A DNA stretch of 8,225 nucleotides from JALTID01 sp027004335 [NCBI: bacterium]. GTDB lineage: Bacteria; JALSQH01. Positions 1-5,923 of the stretch are shown here, piece after piece (positions within the stretch are counted from its first letter, which is position 1; each line of letters begins with the position of its first letter). A program made the position numbers and the translations under genes. The stretch spans positions 1-8,225 of the forward strand of contig JALTID010000179.1 in the NCBI GenBank assembly GCA_027004335.1. Reading direction: 5' to 3'. The notes beneath the pieces are model-generated. The model did not search any database. It saw only the letters and a program-made list of their open reading frames with translations, and had not been told where the DNA came from.

Positions 1-23
1 AAATTAGGTTCCGTGACCCCCTC

Positions 24-51
24 TTGCCTTTTTTCCTGAAAACTGTATATT
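24..51 (+). promoter_or_regulatory. possible sigma-70 promoter upstream of pheA
   Basis: TTGCCT at 24-29 resembles a -35 box and TATATT at 46-51 resembles a -10 box, with a 16-base spacer. A transcript would start near base 58 and leave a leader of roughly 25 bases before the pheA start at 83. The surrounding region is AT-rich, so chance matches are likely. The operon may instead be transcribed from a promoter left of the window. Confidence 0.3.
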
Positions 52-64
52 TAATTTAAACTCT

Positions 65-70
65 GGAGGG
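65..70 (+). promoter_or_regulatory. Shine-Dalgarno site for pheA
   Basis: GGAGGG lies 12 bases before the GTG at 83. The spacing is long, but the codon just before that GTG in the same frame is a TAG stop (80-82), so the reading frame cannot start further upstream. The long spacer is filled by the left arm and most of the loop of an inverted repeat at 71-90. Confidence 0.6.
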
Positions 71-90
71 CTATCCGGTTAGGTGGATAG
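71..90 (+). promoter_or_regulatory. inverted repeat enclosing the pheA start codon
   Basis: CTATCC at 71-76 and GGATAG at 85-90 are perfect reverse complements, separated by an 8-base loop. In RNA this would form a 6-bp stem directly after the Shine-Dalgarno site, with the GTG start (83-85) at the loop-stem boundary. It could modulate initiation on pheA or be accidental. It is too short and lacks the U-run needed to be a terminator. Confidence 0.4.
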
Positions 91-1177
91 GAAAGATTTA
101 GATAATTTGCGTTTCCGTATAAATGAAATAGATGAGGAGATCCTCAGGCTTCTTCATCAGAGAATTGAATTAGCGCGAAAAATAGGTGAGTTAAAGCATT
201 CTCTAGGGCTTCCTGTTTTCGATTCTGTTAGAGAAAAAGAGGTTATTAAGAAGGTCCTTGAGAAGAATAAAGATCTTTTCCCTCAAAAAAGCATTGAATA
301 TATATTCCGTGAAATAATTGCCGCCTGTAGAACCTCCGAGGAAAAAATAAAGGTTTCTTTCCTGGGACCTCCAGGTACATTCACCCACATTGCAGGGATA
401 AGATTTTTTGGCAATCATGTGAATTTTGTTCCTCATGAGGATATTGGTGAGATCTTTGAGGATGTTTCCAAGGGCAGAGCAGAGTATGGGATTGTACCTG
501 TGGAGAATTCTCTTCAGGGAACAGTAACCTATGTCCTTGACCTTTTTATGGAATATCAGGTTAAAATTATCGGTGAAATTTATATGGATATTGAGCACAG
601 TGTATACTCACTTGAGGATGATTTTTCCAGAATTACTGTGCTTTTCTCTCATCCTCAGGCTATAGCTCAATGCAGGGGCTGGATTAAGAAGAACCTCCCT
701 GATGTGAAGATAGTTGAGACAGTAAGTACTGCCGAAGCCGCACATAAGACTTCAGAAACACCGGGCTCAGCTGCGATATGTACAGGCTGGGCAGGTACTA
801 TTTATGGTTTGAAATTACTTGAAAAGGGGATTCAGGATAACCCTGTTAATGTTACCAGATTTTTTATTCTCAGCAGAGAGGAATATCCCTATCAGGAGGG
901 TGTTAAGTATAAAACTTCAATAAATATGATATTGAAAGATGAACCGGGCTCTCTATTCAATGCCCTTTCTCCTTTTGCTTTGTATAAAGTTAATATGACC
1001 AAAATAGAATCCCGCCCTTTGAGGGGAAAGGAATGGGAGTATATTTTTTTCATTGATCTTGAGGGTCATCACCGGGAGGAGAGGGTGGAAAGAACCATTG
1101 AAGAGGTAAAAAAACACACAGTTTCTCTTGAAATACTTGGATCATACCCCGTGGGAATGGAGGCAAAAAATGAATAA
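83..1177 (+). CDS. pheA: bifunctional chorismate mutase / prephenate dehydratase (P-protein)
   Basis: This cytoplasmic enzyme converts chorismate to prephenate and then to phenylpyruvate, the committed branch to phenylalanine. Residues 1-88 form an AroQ-type chorismate mutase. R10, R27, K38, D47, R50 and E51 line up with the E. coli P-protein active-site residues R11, R28, K39, D48, R51 and E52; the Gln88 position appears to be Glu (E86). Prephenate dehydratase spans about 91-270, from a GPPGTFTH motif (95 onward) to the catalytic T-R-F motif at 258-260. An ACT regulatory domain follows (about 277-350), with P-G-S-L at 288-291 and E-S-R-P at 309-312, the motif tied to phenylalanine binding in this family, so feedback inhibition by phenylalanine is expected. 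The length of 364 aa is normal. The start is GTG, fixed by a TAG stop just upstream. The 3' end overlaps hisC by 8 bases. Confidence 0.96.
   Translation: MDRKDLDNLRFRINEIDEEILRLLHQRIELARKIGELKHSLGLPVFDSVREKEVIKKVLEKNKDLFPQKSIEYIFREIIAACRTSEEKIKVSFLGPPGTFTHIAGIRFFGNHVNFVPHEDIGEIFEDVSKGRAEYGIVPVENSLQGTVTYVLDLFMEYQVKIIGEIYMDIEHSVYSLEDDFSRITVLFSHPQAIAQCRGWIKKNLPDVKIVETVSTAEAAHKTSETPGSAAICTGWAGTIYGLKLLEKGIQDNPVNVTRFFILSREEYPYQEGVKYKTSINMILKDEPGSLFNALSPFALYKVNMTKIESRPLRGKEWEYIFFIDLEGHHREERVERTIEEVKKHTVSLEILGSYPVGMEAKNE
1159..1163 (+). promoter_or_regulatory. Shine-Dalgarno site that sets the hisC start
   Basis: GGAGG inside the end of pheA lies 6 bases before the ATG at 1170. This favours 1170 over an in-frame start 42 bases upstream at 1128, whose 14 extra residues do not resemble a HisC N-terminus. 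Confidence 0.8.
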
Positions 1178-2261
1178 GATACCGGTGCCAGAACATATCA
1201 AGAAACTTGTTCCATATCCTCCTGGAAAACCCATTGAAGAACTCAAAAGAGAACTTGGAATTGATAAAATTATAAAGTTGGCATCCAATGAGAACCCCCT
1301 TGGACCTTCTCCGAAGGCTCTGGAAGCCATGAAAAAGGCCGTGGAGAAGGTCAACAGGTATCCTGATGGGAGCGCTTTTTACCTTAAGGAAAAGCTTTCC
1401 AGTAAATTAAGGGTAAAGCAGGATAATTTAATTCTTGGTAATGGTTCCAATGAGATCATTGAGCTTGTATTTAGAACCTTCTATCAGCCCGGTGATAATG
1501 TGGTTTCTGCTGAAATAACCTTCGCAGTTTATCCCATAATTGCCCAGGCCATCGGGGCAGAATACAGGGCTGCCCCCATGAAGGATCTCCGTTATGATGT
1601 GGAAAGGTTAAAGGAACTGGTGGATGACAGAACCAGACTTGTTTTTATCTCAAATCCCAATAATCCCACAGGAACCTATATAACTACAGAGGAGTTTGAG
1701 TTTCTTATAAAAAGCGTTCCAGAAACAACTCTTGTTATCCTTGATGAGGCTTATTTTGAGTTTGTTGATAGAAAAGATTATCCAGATGGGCTTAAATTTT
1801 TTGAAAAATATCCCAATCTCCTTGTAATGCGAACCTTTTCAAAGACCTATGGTCTTGCCGGCCTCAGGATAGGTTACGGGGTTGGCTCAGGGGATGTGGT
1901 AGATTATCTTAACCGTGTAAGACAGCCCTTTAATGTTAATCTCGTGGCACAGGAAGCGGCTCTTGCCGCGCTGGATGATGAAGAGTATGTGGAAAAGGTG
2001 AAAACTCTTACTCATAACAGCCTGAAATGGTTCTATTCAGAGGTTGAAAAGATGGGTCTTGAATATGTTCCATCTGTTACCAATTTTTTTCTCATAAAAG
2101 TTGGTGAAGGGAAAAAAGTGTTTGAGGAGCTACTGAAAAAGGGTGTTATTGTCAGGTCCATGGACGGATATAAGCTTCCTGAATATATAAGGGTCAATAT
2201 TGGTACCGAAGAGGAAAATGAATTTTTTATAAGATCCCTCAGGGAAGTTTTAGGTAAGTAA
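1170..2261 (+). CDS. hisC: histidinol-phosphate / aromatic aminotransferase (HisC family)
   Basis: This is a PLP-dependent fold-type I aminotransferase of 363 aa. HisC enzymes transaminate imidazole acetol-phosphate in histidine synthesis, and several also use phenylpyruvate and 4-hydroxyphenylpyruvate. Family marks are ASNENPLGPSP near residue 37, N-P-N-N-P-T-G at 162-168 (PLP-contacting Asn), D-E-A-Y at 192-195, the PLP-lysine motif S-K-T-Y-G-L-A-G-L-R with K225 as the Schiff-base lysine, and R341 near the C-terminus in the position that binds the carboxylate or phosphate. Lying between pheA and tyrA, it probably supplies the last transamination to phenylalanine and tyrosine, perhaps as well as its histidine role. 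The family is certain; the physiological substrate is inferred. Its stop TAA shares a base with the tyrA ATG. Confidence 0.92.
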   Translation: MNKIPVPEHIKKLVPYPPGKPIEELKRELGIDKIIKLASNENPLGPSPKALEAMKKAVEKVNRYPDGSAFYLKEKLSSKLRVKQDNLILGNGSNEIIELVFRTFYQPGDNVVSAEITFAVYPIIAQAIGAEYRAAPMKDLRYDVERLKELVDDRTRLVFISNPNNPTGTYITTEEFEFLIKSVPETTLVILDEAYFEFVDRKDYPDGLKFFEKYPNLLVMRTFSKTYGLAGLRIGYGVGSGDVVDYLNRVRQPFNVNLVAQEAALAALDDEEYVEKVKTLTHNSLKWFYSEVEKMGLEYVPSVTNFFLIKVGEGKKVFEELLKKGVIVRSMDGYKLPEYIRVNIGTEEENEFFIRSLREVLGK

Positions 2262-3103
2262 TGGATATAACAATTATTGGTCTTGGTCTCATTGGTGGTT
2301 CTCTTGGTCTTGCTTTAAAGAGCAGAGGCTGGGAGGGGAAGATTAAAGGATTTGATGAGAATCCCTCGCATATGGATGAAGCTCTTTCCCTGGAGCTTGT
2401 AGATGAGATCTGTCAATCCCTTGATGATGCCCTTGAAGGAAGCGATATTGCTGTTGTCGCAGTTCCTGTTAAAGCTATCCCGGATATTGTTGTCCATATT
2501 GCTGACAATTTTAAAAATATAATTATTACTGATGTGGGAAGCGTGAAGAAGTATATTCTTGATGAAATTTCAAAAAAAATAGGGAATCGTTACATAAAAT
2601 TCATTCCCGGCCATCCAATTGCTGGCACCGAAAAGTCTGGACCTTCAGCAGCTCTATCTGACCTCTTTGTGGATAGAAGAGTTGTCCTGTGTGATAACAG
2701 ATTTGAAGAAATCCGAAGGATGTGGGAATTTGTGGGGGCAAAGGTGGAGTATCTTGATCCAGAGACCCACGATAAGATCTTCGGTGCTGTAAGCCACCTT
2801 CCTCATCTAGTTGCCTATGCTCTGGTTGATGCAATAAGCATGATGGAAGAGGAGGAGGATGCCTTTTTCAGGTTTGTTGCTTCAGGTTTCAGGGATTTCA
2901 CAAGGATAGCTTCCAGTGATCCCGTTATGTGGAGGGATATTTTTTTAACAAATAAAAAATCTATACTTCAAAGTCTTATTTTCTTCAGAAATGCCATAGA
3001 TAAACTTGAAGCCCAGATCATAATGGAGGATGAGGAAAATCTTGAAAAGCAACTGGCAAAGGCAAAGGAGACAAGAGACAGGGCTATAAGCAGGATGAAA
3101 TGA
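2261..3103 (+). CDS. tyrA: prephenate dehydrogenase, monofunctional
   Basis: It oxidatively decarboxylates prephenate to 4-hydroxyphenylpyruvate, the tyrosine branch. The N-terminal Rossmann fold has G-L-G-L-I-G-G at 7-13, and D32 at the end of the second strand suggests NAD rather than NADP. D-V-G-S-V-K at 91-96 and G-H-P-I-A-G-T-E at 117-124 are the family's active-site segments, with H118 the expected catalytic histidine and S94 its likely partner. The helical C-terminal half carries S-H-L-P-H at 178-182 and G-F-R-D-F-T-R at 209-215, whose arginines should bind prephenate. At 280 aa it is the minimal form: no fused chorismate mutase and no C-terminal ACT domain. ATG overlaps the hisC stop by one base, with only a weak ribosome site, so translation is probably coupled. 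Arogenate use cannot be excluded from sequence. Confidence 0.95.
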   Translation: MDITIIGLGLIGGSLGLALKSRGWEGKIKGFDENPSHMDEALSLELVDEICQSLDDALEGSDIAVVAVPVKAIPDIVVHIADNFKNIIITDVGSVKKYILDEISKKIGNRYIKFIPGHPIAGTEKSGPSAALSDLFVDRRVVLCDNRFEEIRRMWEFVGAKVEYLDPETHDKIFGAVSHLPHLVAYALVDAISMMEEEEDAFFRFVASGFRDFTRIASSDPVMWRDIFLTNKKSILQSLIFFRNAIDKLEAQIIMEDEENLEKQLAKAKETRDRAISRMK

Positions 3104-4392
3104 GTGCGCAGAGTTTTTCTTTTAAAGGTATCCCAAGAGGTGAATTAACTCTTCCCGGTGATAAATCAATTTCCCACCGGGTTTTAATAATAGGGAGTGT
3201 GTGTGAAAATTCCTTCAGGGTTAAAAATTTTTCATGGGGTAAAGATAATCTTTCCACTCTAAATATAATGAGATCCCTCGGGGTAAAGATAGAGGAATAT
3301 CTGGAGGAGTTGGTAATAAATGGTGTGGGCCTGGATGGCCTTGAGGAACCCTCTGGTGTATTGAATGCTGGGAATTCAGGAACAACTATCAGACTACTCA
3401 CAGGACTCTTGAGTTCACAGAATTTCTACTCGGTAATAACTGGTGATAAATATCTGAGGAAACGTCCTATGGGCAGAGTTGTTAAGCCCCTGAAAAGTAG
3501 AGGAGCTATGATCTGGGGCAGAGAAAATGATAATCTTGCTCCACTTTCTATCAGAGGCAGAGAACTTGAATCTTTTGACTACAAGATGAAAATAAGCTCT
3601 GCCCAGGTAAAATCTGCCATTCTGCTTTCAGGTTTAAGAGCAAAAGGGGGAACTTCTGTAACGGAGATCGCCCCAGCCCGGGATCATACTGAGAGGATGC
3701 TGAAATTCTTTGGTGCTGATATTGAATTTTCCTATCCTCATATTAGGATGACCCCATATCCTCATCTTAAGGGCAGGGATATAATCATACCTGGAGATCT
3801 CTCTTCAGCATCTTTTTTTATTGTTCTTGGATTGCTTATACCCCATTCTGAAATAATTATCAAAGATGTGCTGTTGAATCCCACAAGAACAGGGGTGATT
3901 GAGATTTTAAGAGAGATGGGGGCGAATATTGAGGTTCTGAATTATTCTGAGGAATGGGAACCACGGGGTGATCTTGCTGTTAGATATTCTAAATTGAAAA
4001 ATGTAGAGATTTCTGGAGAAAAGGTTGTAAAAGCCATTGATGAGATCCCCATCCTTGCCGTGGCAGGAACTTTTGCTGAGGGTGAGATGGTGGTAAGAGA
4101 TGCTTCTGAACTCAGGGTCAAGGAGAGTGACAGGATAAGATCTATTGTAGAAAATATGAGAAAACTTGGTATTAAAGTTGAAGAATTTTCAGATGGCTTC
4201 AGAATAGCAGGTAATATATTGAGTAAAAAGGGGAAAGTCAGGATCTCTTCATACGGGGATCATCGGATAGCCATGGCTTTTGCCGTCCTCGGTTCAGCAG
4301 TGGAGGGTCTTGAAATGGAGATAGATGATTTTGAGATGGTGGATATATCGTTCCCGCAGTTCAGAAAATTTCTGGAGGGGCTTTATCTATGA
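3100..4392 (+). CDS. aroA: 3-phosphoshikimate 1-carboxyvinyltransferase (EPSP synthase)
   Basis: It transfers the enolpyruvyl group of phosphoenolpyruvate to shikimate-3-phosphate, the sixth shikimate-pathway step. The 430-aa length is normal. Visible motifs are P-G-D-K-S-I-S-H-R at 19-27, G-N-S-G-T-T-I-R-L at 91-99, S-S-A-Q-V-K at 166-171, R-D-H-T-E at 194-198, catalytic D314 in AIDEIP, E342 in R-V-K-E-S-D-R (339-345) and G-D-H-R at 386-389. D314 and E342 correspond to E. coli D313 and E341. GDKS, SAQVK, RDHTE and an NPTR further on match the motifs used to define class II EPSP synthases, rather than the E. coli class I type. The gene overlaps tyrA by 4 bases (ATGA) with AGGA 4 bases upstream, and overlaps cmk by 4 bases. 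Confidence 0.97.
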   Translation: MSAQSFSFKGIPRGELTLPGDKSISHRVLIIGSVCENSFRVKNFSWGKDNLSTLNIMRSLGVKIEEYLEELVINGVGLDGLEEPSGVLNAGNSGTTIRLLTGLLSSQNFYSVITGDKYLRKRPMGRVVKPLKSRGAMIWGRENDNLAPLSIRGRELESFDYKMKISSAQVKSAILLSGLRAKGGTSVTEIAPARDHTERMLKFFGADIEFSYPHIRMTPYPHLKGRDIIIPGDLSSASFFIVLGLLIPHSEIIIKDVLLNPTRTGVIEILREMGANIEVLNYSEEWEPRGDLAVRYSKLKNVEISGEKVVKAIDEIPILAVAGTFAEGEMVVRDASELRVKESDRIRSIVENMRKLGIKVEEFSDGFRIAGNILSKKGKVRISSYGDHRIAMAFAVLGSAVEGLEMEIDDFEMVDISFPQFRKFLEGLYL

Positions 4393-5063
4393 GAAGAAAA
4401 TTGATCATTGCCATTGATGGTCCTGCAGGTGCGGGTAAAAGCACCGTGAGCAAACTCATAGCCAGAAGGTTAGGGATACCATATATCAACACCGGTGCTA
4501 TGTATCGTGCTGCAGGATTGAAAGCTATGAGAAATAACATACCGCTTTCTGATACTTTCAGTATAAAAGAGATGCTGGCTAATACAGATATAAGCTTTGA
4601 AGAAAAAGGTGAGAGGTTGTTCCTTGATGGAGAGGATGTTACAGATGATCTCTACACCCCTGAAGCTGGTAAGATGGCCTCCGATATCTCTACATTACCG
4701 GTGGTTAGAGAGGCTCTTGTAAGATTACAGAGGAAGATCGGTAAGGAACAGGGAGGGGTGTTGGAGGGTAGGGATATTGGTACGGTGGTCTTCCCCGATG
4801 CTGATTACAAATTTTTTGTAACAGCATCAGTGGAGGAGAGAGCAAGAAGGAGGTGGAGCGAACTGAAGAAAAAGGGAATTGATGTTTCTCTGGAGGATAT
4901 TATTGAAGATGTTAAATACAGAGATGAACAGGATTCCACAAGAGAAGTAGCACCCCTGAGAAAGGCGGATGATGCCATTGAAATAGATACCACTGATCTT
5001 TCTATTGAAGAAGTTGTGGATAAAATTCTTGGTTATATAGAGGAGGGAGAAGGTGAAATATAA
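4389..5063 (+). CDS. cmk: cytidylate (CMP/dCMP) kinase
   Basis: It phosphorylates CMP and dCMP with ATP in the cytoplasm, feeding pyrimidine nucleotide pools. The protein of 224 aa begins with a P-loop, G-P-A-G-A-G-K-S-T at 11-19. It continues with I-N-T-G-A-M-Y-R at 33-40 (nucleoside-binding segment of the Cmk family), G-R-D-I-G-T at 127-132 and R-D-E-Q-D-S-T-R at 178-185, where the D and R residues contact the cytidine ribose and phosphate in E. coli Cmk. The ATG overlaps the aroA stop as ATGA and has a strong GGAGGGG at 4374-4380, so it has its own efficient initiation site. Arginine codon use is extreme: 17 of 18 are AGA or AGG. Its 3' end overlaps ispH by 11 bases. Confidence 0.97.
   Translation: MRRKLIIAIDGPAGAGKSTVSKLIARRLGIPYINTGAMYRAAGLKAMRNNIPLSDTFSIKEMLANTDISFEEKGERLFLDGEDVTDDLYTPEAGKMASDISTLPVVREALVRLQRKIGKEQGGVLEGRDIGTVVFPDADYKFFVTASVEERARRRWSELKKKGIDVSLEDIIEDVKYRDEQDSTREVAPLRKADDAIEIDTTDLSIEEVVDKILGYIEEGEGEI
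5042..5047 (+). promoter_or_regulatory. Shine-Dalgarno site that sets the ispH start
   Basis: GGAGGG within the end of cmk lies 5 bases before the GTG at 5053. This supports a GTG start overlapping the cmk stop by 11 bases and gives the usual short N-terminus before the G-F-C-F-G-V iron-sulfur motif. Confidence 0.75.
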
Positions 5064-5910
5064 GCGAGAGGTATATCTTGCTGATTATGCTGGATTTTGT
5101 TTCGGAGTAATAAGAATAGCTAAGATAATTGAGGAAACTCTTGCTGGTGGTGGTGAAGTTTATGCTCTTGGAGAGCCCATTCACAATCCCATAAAAGTTG
5201 GAGAGTGGAAAAAGAAAGGCTTAAAAGTTGTAAGCAGAGCGGAGGATGTGAGATCGGGTTCCACAGTAATTGTCAGAGCCCATGGGGTTCCCCTCAGCGA
5301 ATGGAAGATACTTGAAAGTAAAGATGTGAAAATCCTTGATGGTACCTGCCCTTTAGTTAGAAAAGTTTATGATAAAGCTGATTTTCTTTTAAGGAATGGA
5401 TATTTTGTAATAATTGCGGGAGACCCTTCACATCCTGAAGTAAAAGCAGAAGCAAGCTTCCTTCCAGAGGGAAAATTTAAAATTTTTACAGGAAAAAACA
5501 GTGATATCCCGGATGATAATTTTCGCAGAAATTACAAGAAGATAGGTGTCGTAGCACAGACTACTCTCTCGGATCAACTCCTGAAAAATGTGGTAATTCC
5601 TTTAATTGGTGTTGAAGAATTGCTGGTTTTTAATACAATATGTTATGAGACTCACAGGAGGCAGGAGAGCGCAAAAAATCTTGCATCGAGAGTGGACTTA
5701 ATGATTATTATTGGCGGGAAGAACAGTTCCAATACTACAAAGCTCTATCAGATTTGCAGAGAGATTGTTGATTCATACCATATAGAATCTGCTGACGAAT
5801 TAAATCCGGAGTGGTTTCTGGGGAAGAAAAAAGTCGGTATCACTGCAGGTGCATCCACTCCCGACGAAGTAATTAAGGATGTCATCAACTGGATAGAAAC
5901 TCTTTCGTGA
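5053..5910 (+). CDS. ispH: 4-hydroxy-3-methylbut-2-enyl diphosphate reductase (IspH/LytB)
   Basis: It carries out the last MEP-pathway step, reducing HMBPP to IPP and DMAPP with a [4Fe-4S] cluster. The three cluster cysteines are present: C16 in GFCFGV, C99 in DGTCPLV and C197 in NTICYETHRRQ. Diphosphate-binding histidines appear at H44 (PIHNP), H77 (RAHGVP) and H127 (SHPE), followed by E129, the equivalent of E. coli E126, the proton-relay glutamate. Q-T-T at 169-171 and a N-S-S-N motif complete the substrate pocket. A G-A-S-T-P segment near the C-terminus carries the last conserved serine. At 285 aa it is a short, complete form with no fused S1 domains. It starts with GTG and ends 13 bases before rpsA. 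The presence of IspH implies MEP rather than mevalonate isoprenoid synthesis and a reducing, iron-sulfur-competent cytoplasm. Confidence 0.97.
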   Translation: MKYKREVYLADYAGFCFGVIRIAKIIEETLAGGGEVYALGEPIHNPIKVGEWKKKGLKVVSRAEDVRSGSTVIVRAHGVPLSEWKILESKDVKILDGTCPLVRKVYDKADFLLRNGYFVIIAGDPSHPEVKAEASFLPEGKFKIFTGKNSDIPDDNFRRNYKKIGVVAQTTLSDQLLKNVVIPLIGVEELLVFNTICYETHRRQESAKNLASRVDLMIIIGGKNSSNTTKLYQICREIVDSYHIESADELNPEWFLGKKKVGITAGASTPDEVIKDVINWIETLS

Positions 5911-5916
5911 AAGGAG
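5911..5916 (+). promoter_or_regulatory. Shine-Dalgarno site for rpsA
   Basis: AAGGAG lies 7 bases before the ATG at 5924, directly after the ispH stop codon. It favours 5924 over the second in-frame ATG at 5951. Confidence 0.8.
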
Positions 5917-5923
5917 ATAGGCC

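Noticed and set aside
8-34. Possible terminator of an upstream gene (GGTT/GACC mini-stem followed by a C/T-rich run)
   Set aside because: The stem is only about four pairs including a wobble, and the pyrimidine run contains many C residues and does not directly follow the stem.
1-59. Tail of an upstream coding sequence, ending at TGA 37-39 or TAA 57-59
   Set aside because: Both frames are too short to show any recognisable C-terminus, so neither can be told from non-coding sequence.
203-598. Minus-strand open frame (131 codons) inside pheA
   Set aside because: It lies opposite the conserved chorismate mutase and dehydratase motifs and shows no family features.
1128-1169. N-terminal extension of HisC from an earlier in-frame start at 1128
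   Set aside because: The 14 extra residues overlap pheA by a further 42 bases, do not look like HisC, and a strong ribosome site precedes the ATG at 1170.
2234-2244. TCCCT-C-AGGGA palindrome shortly before tyrA
   Set aside because: It lies within hisC coding sequence and can form only about four base pairs around a three-base loop, so it is probably chance.
5911-5923. Autoregulatory leader of rpsA like that described in E. coli
   Set aside because: The gap is 13 bases and holds only a Shine-Dalgarno site, with no room for the structured leader, and no obvious hairpins were seen at the end of ispH.
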